From positions 7,687-17,971 of the forward strand of contig DAVI01000032.1 of the NCBI GenBank assembly GCA_002505495.1: DNA of 10,285 bases, in the 5' to 3' direction. Within the stretch, counting starts at the first letter, position 1, and each line of letters opens with the position of its first letter. This DNA is from Euryarchaeota archaeon UBA59 (GTDB taxonomy: Archaea; Thermoplasmatota; Poseidoniia; Poseidoniales; Thalassarchaeaceae). Made by a program: the position numbers and the translations under genes. Under the pieces are notes generated by a model. It worked only from the letters and a program-made list of their open reading frames with translations. It was not told where the DNA came from and did no database searches. Positions 1 through 5,264 of the stretch are shown here, in pieces.

Positions 1-887
1 GGCTGAGTGCGGAATCTAATCCCCAAACCTCGGAAATGGTCGCACAGAATATGCTCGAAGAGGTCAGCCCGAACATGGGTCTCGGATTGATTGACATTGG
101 TCACTCGATCACCCTCCTCAGCCTCTCTAAACTCCCTCGCATCGCGCTCGTCGAGTCGCTTTTCAGGTTCCCTCAGCGAATCTCGAATTTTTTGCTTGGA
201 CCACCCTCGGGAGGTCAGTATGGCACGGAATATGGCGACGGGGGGGAAGTCGAATCTGCGTGAGAGGGCAAGGACCCCCTCTCCGTTTTCGTAGCGCTTC
301 TTCAGCATGTGCGAACGACCCATCATCTTGTGGTGCCCGTAGACCGCCTTCTCCTGCATCAACGCCCCCCGAAGTGAGAGCGCCTGGTCGGTTGTGATAT
401 CGTAGTTCGCCACTTTGTCGGCAATCTGCTCAACCATTTCGTCGGAGAGAAAGCCCCACTCGCCACGCAAGGTCACCAAATCGCACACCTCTCTCTCGGT
501 CTTCCTAGCCACCGGGGAGGACTTCCATTCAATCGGGGAATGTTGTGGTGCGGGCTCTATTTCTCGTGGTATTCCCATTGGCAGCGGTTTTCTGTCGAAT
601 CGCTTCCGGGCGCGGGTGTCTGATGAGAGACCGTCGGGATGGGCCTCGGCAGACTTGTTACCTCCGCTGCCGCCACCCCGCTTCCTTCTGTCACGCCCAC
701 CTCTGTTGTTACCACGCTTGCGAGCCTGCGGCTTGGATGCCGTAGGCTCATCGGGACCGCCTCCTGAAGGGGCATCATCGGTGCGTGTCTGGCCGCCCCC
801 ATCCGGGCGACTGCCACCACGTCTTCTTCCACGTCTTCTTCTTCGGGGTCGTTTGTTGTCGTCGTCTTTCTTGTTGTCTTGACTCAC
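1..887 (-). CDS. CDIN1/C15orf41-like (TPD-motif) protein, N-terminal part, runs off left edge
   Basis: An uninterrupted minus-strand frame of 295 codons runs from a GTG at 885-887 to the window edge. An in-frame TGA at 915-917 and no other start between them make this GTG the start; the AGGT just upstream is only a weak SD. Residues 1-100 are low complexity and very basic, with runs of Arg (13-23) and RGG/GGR patches (55-75), probably disordered and nucleic-acid binding. From about residue 130 a folded helical domain begins. The segments KKRYENGEGVLALSRRFDF (196-214) and VAIFRAIL (217-224), followed by a SLREP motif, resemble the N-terminal helical half of human CDIN1 and its archaeal relatives. 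Residues 269-295 match the stretch leading into the PD-(D/E)XK-like TPD domain, which lies outside the window. The family is linked to nucleic-acid metabolism (human CDIN1 partners codanin-1); its archaeal role is unknown. The assignment rests on recalled similarity, not a search. Confidence 0.72.
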   Translation of the reverse strand, partial: MSQDNKKDDDNKRPRRRRRGRRRGGSRPDGGGQTRTDDAPSGGGPDEPTASKPQARKRGNNRGGRDRRKRGGGSGGNKSAEAHPDGLSSDTRARKRFDRKPLPMGIPREIEPAPQHSPIEWKSSPVARKTEREVCDLVTLRGEWGFLSDEMVEQIADKVANYDITTDQALSLRGALMQEKAVYGHHKMMGRSHMLKKRYENGEGVLALSRRFDFPPVAIFRAILTSRGWSKQKIRDSLREPEKRLDERDAREFREAEEGDRVTNVNQSETHVRADLFEHILCDHFRGLGIRFRTQ

Positions 888-992
888 TTGACCTGTCGAA
901 AGGCTGCTCCCTTTTCAACCCCCGGGGTGATGTGGCCCGCTGTGGTGGCAGAATCAGTGATGATGTTGTAGGGGTGTTACATCCCCTCTAAT

Positions 993-1007
993 AATTAATC
1001 ATTAATT
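993..1007. promoter_or_regulatory. Perfect 15-bp inverted repeat, candidate operator
   Basis: AATTAAT-C-ATTAATT is a perfect dyad with 7-bp arms and a one-base centre. It sits in the divergent promoter region, about 30 bp upstream of the TATA-like box. The geometry suits binding of a dimeric winged-helix regulator. However, AT-rich DNA yields such palindromes by chance fairly easily, so the operator role is inference. Confidence 0.35.
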
Positions 1008-1033
1008 GAAAATAATTACAAATTTCCTGTATA

Positions 1034-1042
1034 CTTTATAAG
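1034..1042 (+). promoter_or_regulatory. TATA-like box for the rightward cluster
   Basis: CTTTATAAG lies where an archaeal TATA box would place transcription start near 1063-1068. That gives a short leader, then GGAGGA at 1071-1076 and an ATG at 1083. The sequence is nearly self-complementary, so it could also serve leftward transcription toward the CDIN1-like gene, with a leader of about 120 nt. Confidence 0.5.
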
Positions 1043-1082
1043 GGCTGGCGATTATTGGTATTTTCACATCGGAGGAACAAGG

Positions 1083-1148
1083 ATGCTAAAGGAAATGAAT
1101 CTCACTAGGTGGGATTGCCTTCGCCGTCCAGTTCGGAATGAGCGTTGA
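1083..1148 (+). CDS. Arg-rich 21-aa leader-type reading frame
   Basis: ATG to TGA gives a 21-residue peptide (MLKEMNLTRWDCLRRPVRNER). A strong SD, GGAGGA at 1071-1076, lies six bases upstream, and the TATA-like box is correctly placed before it. Five of the 21 residues are Arg (codons AGG, CGC, CGT, CGG, CGT), and a tRNA-Arg gene follows 59 bp later. It has no recognised domain or membrane segment. It could be a real small protein, a leader peptide, or the start of a decayed gene. The well-spaced SD is the main reason for listing it. Confidence 0.4.
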   Translation: MLKEMNLTRWDCLRRPVRNER

Positions 1149-1171
1149 TACCGTCATCTGCCACGATGTTC

Positions 1172-1195
1172 CAGCTGAGACCAAGAGTCTTGCTG
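1172..1195 (+). other. Imperfect stem-loop upstream of tRNA-Arg
   Basis: CAGC (1172-1175) pairs with GCTG (1192-1195) and AGAC (1178-1181) with GTCT (1187-1190). The loop is CAAGA, and a TG/T internal loop separates the two helices. It lies in the 59-bp spacer between the small Arg-rich frame and the tRNA-Arg gene. It may be part of a transcript leader or a processing signal. There is no T-run after it, so it does not look like a terminator. Confidence 0.3.
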
Positions 1196-1198
1196 AAA

Positions 1199-1209
1199 TC
1201 AATCAAAGG
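1199..1209 (+). repeat. Direct repeat TCAATCAAAGG, left copy
   Basis: This is an exact 11-bp match to 1371-1381. The left copy ends two bases inside the 5' end of the tRNA-Arg gene. The right copy begins one base after the presumed discriminator of the second tRNA-like element. The repeats therefore bracket the tRNA pair at a 172-bp period. They may be a target-site or recombination scar, or a relic of duplication of a tRNA unit with its flank. Confidence 0.6.
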
Positions 1210-1279
1210 GGGTATGGTGTAACGGTTAGCATCGCGGGTTTCGAACCCGCTGATCTCGGTTCGACTCCGGGTACCCTCG
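1208..1279 (+). tRNA. tRNA-Arg(TCG)
   Basis: The cloverleaf folds by hand. The acceptor is GGGGGTA/TACCCTC (7 bp, one G-T at 2-71). The D arm is GTGT/GCAT with loop AACGGTTA, which keeps A14, G18G19 and A21. The anticodon stem GCGGG/CCCGC is perfect around the loop TTTCGAA, giving U33 and anticodon TCG (1241-1243), which reads CGA and probably CGG. The variable loop has 4 bases. The T arm is CTCGG/CCGGG with the canonical loop TTCGACT. The discriminator is G1279. No CCA is encoded and there is no intron. The D-arm sequence is unusual for an Arg tRNA and closer in style to Glu/Gln/Gly types, so charging identity rests on the anticodon. It lies inside the apparent leader of the downstream genes. 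Confidence 0.8.
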
Positions 1280-1297
1280 CCTCTCACGCACATGCAT

Positions 1298-1370
1298 GGG
1301 CGTGTGACTGTAGTGGTGAGCACATGGGGTCGCGGACCCATCGACCCGGGTCCGACTCCCGGAACGCCCC
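1298..1370 (+). tRNA. Irregular tRNA-like element (degenerate or unusual tRNA)
   Basis: The overall length (72 nt plus discriminator) and the ends look like a tRNA. The acceptor is GGGCGT/ACGCCC (1298-1303, 1364-1369), and the T stem CCGGG/CCCGG is perfect (1346-1350, 1358-1362). The D region contains TAGTGGTGA with the GG pair. Several features are off. The seventh acceptor pair is G-A. The T loop is TCCGACT, with C where pseudouridine-55 is normally made. There is an extra base between acceptor and D stem. The anticodon stem ATGGG/CCCAT (1324-1328, 1337-1341) encloses an 8-base loop, GTCGCGGA. If T1330 is U33, the anticodon would be CGC or the four-base CGCG. It starts 19 bp after tRNA-Arg. 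It could be a decayed tRNA, a tRNA mimic or a frameshift-decoding tRNA. Confidence 0.45.
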
Positions 1371-1381
1371 TCAATCAAAGG
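1371..1381 (+). repeat. Direct repeat TCAATCAAAGG, right copy
   Basis: Exact copy of 1199-1209, immediately after the discriminator base of the second tRNA-like element and 29 bp before the 77-aa gene. A nine-base partial match (TCAATCAAA) also occurs at 5245-5253 upstream of leuS, which shows that part of the motif can recur by chance. Confidence 0.6.
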
Positions 1382-1409
1382 TAAATAAATCAAAAAAGGA
1401 AGTGAATAA

Positions 1410-1643
1410 ATGAGCGAAAAAAAGGATGAAGAACAGAATGTTAGCTTGGCTGAGTTGCTCAAGTTGTTAGCAGAATATATGCGACTTCAGTGTGAACTAG
1501 CCTCACAGAGAATTGAGGATTACTCGGAATGGGACATTCCCTGTGAGTGTGACGATTGTGGCGGGCCTATTCTCCCATTCAAGAGAGATGATGAGGGCGA
1601 TGAACCCTCCTTTCCCGAGGGATTTGAGGAGGAGTGGTCGTGA
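1410..1643 (+). CDS. Small acidic Cys-containing protein of unknown function (77 aa)
   Basis: The ATG at 1410 follows GGAAGTGA, a close variant of the archaeal GGAGGTGA SD, and AT-rich DNA (1382-1397) that could hold its own promoter. The product starts with a polar, probably helical region (residues 1-40, LAELLKLLAEYMRLQCELA). It then has CECDDCGG (about 49-56), which resembles half of a zinc ribbon, and a very acidic tail ending EEEWS. No membrane segment or signal peptide is seen. The stop codon overlaps the next gene's GTG as GTGA (1640-1643), so the two are probably translationally coupled and their products may act together. I do not recognise the family. The small size, incomplete metal site and pairing with another Cys-rich protein suggest an adaptor or partner subunit, which is inference. 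Confidence 0.7.
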   Translation: MSEKKDEEQNVSLAELLKLLAEYMRLQCELASQRIEDYSEWDIPCECDDCGGPILPFKRDDEGDEPSFPEGFEEEWS

Positions 1644-2356
1644 ATAGCCGTCATAGTGGAAGTCAATATATCGACTACAAACCGCTGTACCAGTGGATCC
1701 TTGAGCAACCTCCGGAAGTTCAGGAGATTCTTGTAGAGCAATTGTTTTCCAACGAGATACTGAACATCTCTGACATGATTGAATTCATCAATCGAGGAGA
1801 ACTCACACCGAATGAAGACAATGGCCCGACCATTGGTTCGATTCTATTCCACGGTTCTATCATCAAGCAACTGGAGGATGCCTCAGATTGGAATCCCAAC
1901 GGGATCTATCACTACGAGAATACCATCGGAATCATCACGGATGCGGGTCTTTGGGAGATAGAGGTTGTTCCTGAATCGTGGTCTAAAGATGCCATAGGTG
2001 CATTCAGGGTGCAACTGTACAGGGACAATGTCTGCCATGCTGTCTGCGTTCAGACATGCAGTAACCCGAGTGAGCTCCCAATCGGAGACAGGCTTGCAGC
2101 AATTGTGTTGGCTTGTTGGAATGACACAGAGACGGCGAAGCGTGTATCCACCTTCGCAGAGGCGATGGGCCTGTCACGCCCTTCCAGACTTCCACCAGTC
2201 ATATGTCCAAACTGTAGGGAGATCAACGACAATTACCGCCTCGATGGTGGCCATTCCACCTGTGAGTGCCAGCGAATTTACGAGTGTCCGACCTGTGACC
2301 GAATGCAGTTCACAGAGCATGGGCAGTGCAACTCGTGCATCGCCGACTATGTATGA
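1640..2356 (+). CDS. Protein of unknown function with two C-terminal zinc-ribbon-like motifs (238 aa)
   Basis: I place the start at the GTG at 1640 rather than the GTG at 1634. GAGGAGGAG (1626-1634) then sits five bases upstream, and the overlap with the preceding stop becomes the common four-base GTGA. Residues 1-55 are helical and polar (WILEQPPEVQEILVEQLF). Residues 65-165 look like a mixed alpha/beta domain (GIYHYENTIGIITDAGLWEI). The C-terminus holds eight Cys: CPNC (189-192) with CEC (208-210), then CPTC (216-219) with CNSC (230-233). The second set is a clear zinc ribbon; the first is irregular. No catalytic motif, signal or membrane span is visible. Zinc ribbons often mediate nucleic-acid or protein contacts, but nothing here fixes the role. 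The gene converges on leuS with three bases between stops, leaving no room for a separate terminator. Confidence 0.8.
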   Translation: MNSRHSGSQYIDYKPLYQWILEQPPEVQEILVEQLFSNEILNISDMIEFINRGELTPNEDNGPTIGSILFHGSIIKQLEDASDWNPNGIYHYENTIGIITDAGLWEIEVVPESWSKDAIGAFRVQLYRDNVCHAVCVQTCSNPSELPIGDRLAAIVLACWNDTETAKRVSTFAEAMGLSRPSRLPPVICPNCREINDNYRLDGGHSTCECQRIYECPTCDRMQFTEHGQCNSCIADYV

Positions 2357-2359
2357 TGT

Positions 2360-5188
2360 TCAGAGGTAGGCGATGCCGGGCTCGGAGGGAAAGGCGAATC
2401 TCGCCTTGCCGCCGATGTCCTCGCCCTCGCCAGCGACTTGGACTCGGAGTTCCTCGACACCGAGTTCACCCCGGATGAAGTCGGCTGCTGACTGGATTAT
2501 TTCGACCTCATCCAGCGCTGCCTTGAGCACCGCCTTCTCGTCGGGCGACCAGCGATAGAGCTGCTTGAGCACTCGCTTCCATGCAGCCGGAACCTGCTTC
2601 CGAATCTCAGTATCATGAGCAAACTCTCTCGTCATGATGACCTTGAGGGCCTGCTTCATGTTGTAGCCCTCCTCTTGCAGTTGCATGCCGATTCGGCACA
2701 GCTCACCCTTCCACGGCTCAGCGCACTGAATCGTGACAGATGTCGCCGGACCTTCCAAATGTCGTTCTGCCAACTCCTTCATCTGCCTACTCTGGTCGAG
2801 CACTTTCTGCACGAAAGCCTCTCTCGCGAGCACTGAGGAATCACCCTCATGGGCCTCCTCCCTCGGCGCTAACCTCGCCGCCGCGACCAACCCATCTTGG
2901 CCGAGATGTTGCCAAATGTCCTCGGCGAAGTGCGGCGTCGCCGGGTGGATAATCTTGAGCCAATCGACTAGAATGGTGCGTAGTAGAGTGCCGTTCTGGC
3001 CTCCACGCCTCTGGTACCATAGAAGGTCGCCGTAGACTTCGTAGTGGCTGATGAGCACCGCATCACGGAACTCCGAGCCGTCCATCGCCTCTCTCCACTC
3101 CCTCACGCGGGCGCGGAACTTCGCATCCAACCAGCCATCTATCTCAGACTCGTCATCCGACCAGTCCAACGCATCGCGAATCGAACCCCAAAGCGTGTTC
3201 AACACTCTCCGATTCGCCTCGACCCCGACATCGGACCAATCCATCCCCGCAGTCGGTCTTGCTGAGAACAGCATGAACAGACGCACTGTGTCAGCCCCGA
3301 ACCTCTCAACCATCTCAGAGGGGCTGACAGTGTTTCCAATCGATTTACTCATTTTTGCGGAGCGCTCGCCCAACTCAGCACCACAGTTCTTGCACGGTGC
3401 GCCAGCTTCATCGACGTGGAGGGTGAGGTTGCAGTCAGCACAGTACGGGGCTTGTTTGTTGACCATTCCCTGGCAGAGCAGGTGTTTGATCGGCTCGTCA
3501 CAGGAGAGCAGCCCGAGGTCTCTCAGAGCCTTAGTGAAGAATCGGGCATAGATGAGGTGCATCTGGGCGTGCTCTATCCCACCGCAGTAGAAGTCGACAT
3601 TCATCCAATGGTCGGCCACCTCGCGGCTGAAGCAGGCCTCTGCGTTGTCCGGGTCCGTGTAGCGCAGGAAGTACCACGACGAGTCCAGGAAGGTATCCAT
3701 CGTGTCGGTTTCGCGCTTGGCTGGGGAACCACAGGTAGGGCAATCGACATTGACGAATGACTCTGAACTCGCTAGCGGGTTCCCCTCGATTGTGAATTCG
3801 ACGTCACGCGGTAGCAGGAGCGGCAGATCCTCCTCTTGCAGAGGCACCAGTCCGCACTTCTCACAGTGGATGACTGGAATCGGCGTTCCCCAGTAGCGCT
3901 GTCTCGAGATGAGCCAGTCGCGAATCTTGAACTGAATCGTCGAGCCACCGTTGCCATCCGCCTCGAGCGCATCGATGACCGCCCGCTTCGCATCATCACC
4001 AGCCAAGCCGTCGAATCCCTCGCGCTGGGAGTTGACCATCGGCCCATATCCCTCGAAGGCGCCGCTGATCGGTGCCTCCACATCGTCGCCCTCGTTTCGA
4101 AGCAGAACCCTCCGAATCGGGATGTCGTACCTCTTGGCGAACTCAAAGTCCCGCTGGTCGTGACCGGGTACAGCCATCACCGAGCCGGTACCGTAGGATG
4201 CGATTACGAAGTTGCCAGCGTAGATGGGGACCTTTTCGCCGTTCATCGGGTTCACTGCGTATCTTCCCAGAAACACCCCCTTTTTCTCCTTCAATTGACC
4301 GATGTCCTTGTCCGAGAGGCCGCTGACCTCTTCGGCGAGGGCGCGCCAATCCTCCTCGAACTCAGTGCCGGCTACCAACTTCTCGCAGAGTTGGTTCGAG
4401 GGTGCCAAGGTGACGAAGGTGACCCCGAAGATGGTGTCGGGTCTGGTGGTGAAGGTCTCGATGACGAGGCCGTCGTCTCCATGCACGGGGAAGTCTATCG
4501 CGGCACCCTCAGAACGGCCGATCCAGTCTCTCTGCTGGGCCTTCACATGGTCAGGGAATTCGATTTGGTCCAATCCATCCCACAACTCTTGACAGTAGTC
4601 CGTGATTTTGAGGTACCACTGGTCCATGTCCCGTGCCGTGACCGTCGAATGGCAACGCCAGCAGGTGTCGTTGATGACCTGCTCTTTTGCAAGCACGGTC
4701 TGGCACTCGTCACACCAGTTGACGGTGCCAAAGGCCCGGTAGGCGAGCCCTTTCTCAAGGAACTTGAGGAAGTAGTGTTGGTTCCAACGGTAGTAGTCGG
4801 GGTCGTGGCTCCTCAACTCACGGCGCCAATCGTGGGAGAACCCCATCTTTGCGAAGTCCGCCTTGATCTTGACGATGTTGCGCTCGATTATCTCGTGTGG
4901 ATGGCCCCCCTCCTCTATCGCCGCGTTTTCAGCTGGCATCCCGAACGAGTCGAAGCCCATCGGATAGATGACGTTGAAGCCGTCTGCACGGCGATATCGG
5001 GCAACGGCATCCCCAATCGAATAGTTTCGAACATGGCCCATGTGCATTGAGCCCGACGGGTACGGGTACATCTCGAGACAGTAGAACTTCGGCCGCTCAT
5101 CGGCCTGCTCAGCGACGAAGATGCCGGCGGCCGCCCACGCCTTCTGCCACACCGACTCGCTCGCCCCGGGTTGGTATTCTTCGTCCAT
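2360..5188 (-). CDS. leuS: Leucyl-tRNA synthetase, bacterial-type core
   Basis: This class I synthetase charges tRNA-Leu in the cytoplasm. The longest frame begins at a TTG (5218), but the ATG at 5186-5188 has GGTGA four bases upstream, giving 942 aa. The HIGH motif is HMGH (49-52) within YPYPSGSMHMGHVRNY, the bacterial form of the signature. A Zn site follows (Cys159, 162, 176, 179). The editing domain has TTRPDT (247-252) and GHDQRD with Asp347. Then come DWLISRQRYWG (424-434), a Zn knuckle (Cys442, 445, 483, 486), GGIEHAQMHLIYARF and KMSKS (612-616). A further CxxC/CxxC ribbon (583-602) lies just before KMSKS, where many bacterial enzymes carry a leucine-specific insert. The C-terminus ends FAFPSEPGIAYL, closer to archaeal endings. 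All key residues are present, so it should charge and edit. Confidence 0.97.
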   Translation of the reverse strand: MDEEYQPGASESVWQKAWAAAGIFVAEQADERPKFYCLEMYPYPSGSMHMGHVRNYSIGDAVARYRRADGFNVIYPMGFDSFGMPAENAAIEEGGHPHEIIERNIVKIKADFAKMGFSHDWRRELRSHDPDYYRWNQHYFLKFLEKGLAYRAFGTVNWCDECQTVLAKEQVINDTCWRCHSTVTARDMDQWYLKITDYCQELWDGLDQIEFPDHVKAQQRDWIGRSEGAAIDFPVHGDDGLVIETFTTRPDTIFGVTFVTLAPSNQLCEKLVAGTEFEEDWRALAEEVSGLSDKDIGQLKEKKGVFLGRYAVNPMNGEKVPIYAGNFVIASYGTGSVMAVPGHDQRDFEFAKRYDIPIRRVLLRNEGDDVEAPISGAFEGYGPMVNSQREGFDGLAGDDAKRAVIDALEADGNGGSTIQFKIRDWLISRQRYWGTPIPVIHCEKCGLVPLQEEDLPLLLPRDVEFTIEGNPLASSESFVNVDCPTCGSPAKRETDTMDTFLDSSWYFLRYTDPDNAEACFSREVADHWMNVDFYCGGIEHAQMHLIYARFFTKALRDLGLLSCDEPIKHLLCQGMVNKQAPYCADCNLTLHVDEAGAPCKNCGAELGERSAKMSKSIGNTVSPSEMVERFGADTVRLFMLFSARPTAGMDWSDVGVEANRRVLNTLWGSIRDALDWSDDESEIDGWLDAKFRARVREWREAMDGSEFRDAVLISHYEVYGDLLWYQRRGGQNGTLLRTILVDWLKIIHPATPHFAEDIWQHLGQDGLVAAARLAPREEAHEGDSSVLAREAFVQKVLDQSRQMKELAERHLEGPATSVTIQCAEPWKGELCRIGMQLQEEGYNMKQALKVIMTREFAHDTEIRKQVPAAWKRVLKQLYRWSPDEKAVLKAALDEVEIIQSAADFIRGELGVEELRVQVAGEGEDIGGKARFAFPSEPGIAYL

Positions 5189-5264
5189 CTGCTCACCCTG
5201 CTGACTCACGCCACTCAATCGGCTCGCCGACCTATCTCGCCACTATCAATCAAACGGAGTTGGT

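Larger units (their letters stand above)
888..1082. promoter_or_regulatory. AT-rich divergent control region
   Basis: This 195-bp gap separates the leftward CDIN1-like gene from the rightward leader-tRNA-Cys-rich gene cluster. Positions 987-1042 are strikingly AT-rich against GC-rich flanks and carry the likely promoters for both directions. It contains a perfect 7-1-7 palindrome (993-1007), a looser GC-bounded dyad (GGGG-TGT-T-ACA-t-CCCC, 971-986) and a TATA-like box readable on either strand (about 1034-1042). I see no coding frame in it. Confidence 0.6.

Noticed and set aside
415..882. Plus-strand Pro/Leu/Arg-rich frame of 155 codons
   Set aside because: It is the antisense shadow of the Arg/Gly-rich N-terminus of the CDIN1-like gene; its composition is an artefact.
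952..960. GTGATGA resembling a C box of a C/D guide RNA
   Set aside because: No matching D box (CTGA) lies at the expected distance on the same strand.
1138..1413. A 91-codon plus-strand frame ending in an ATGA overlap with the 77-aa gene
   Set aside because: It runs through the tRNA-Arg gene and the second tRNA-like element, and its sequence (for example GFEPADLGSTPG) is typical of translated tRNA. The cloverleaf explains the DNA better, though the four-base overlap keeps a small doubt.
1226..1462. Minus-strand frame with PESNRDQ
   Set aside because: This is the usual reverse-strand translation of tRNA genes, with no SD and no plausible domain.
3836..5050. Plus-strand 404-codon open frame antisense to leuS
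   Set aside because: leuS is certain on the minus strand, and this frame has no recognisable domain. Long antisense frames are common in GC-rich genes.
5189..5218. TTG-initiated ten-residue extension of LeuRS
   Set aside because: The ATG at 5188 has GGTGA at good spacing, and the extension has no conserved content.
5245..5253. Third partial copy of the TCAATCAAAGG repeat
   Set aside because: Only nine bases match and it is not next to a tRNA; chance is sufficient.
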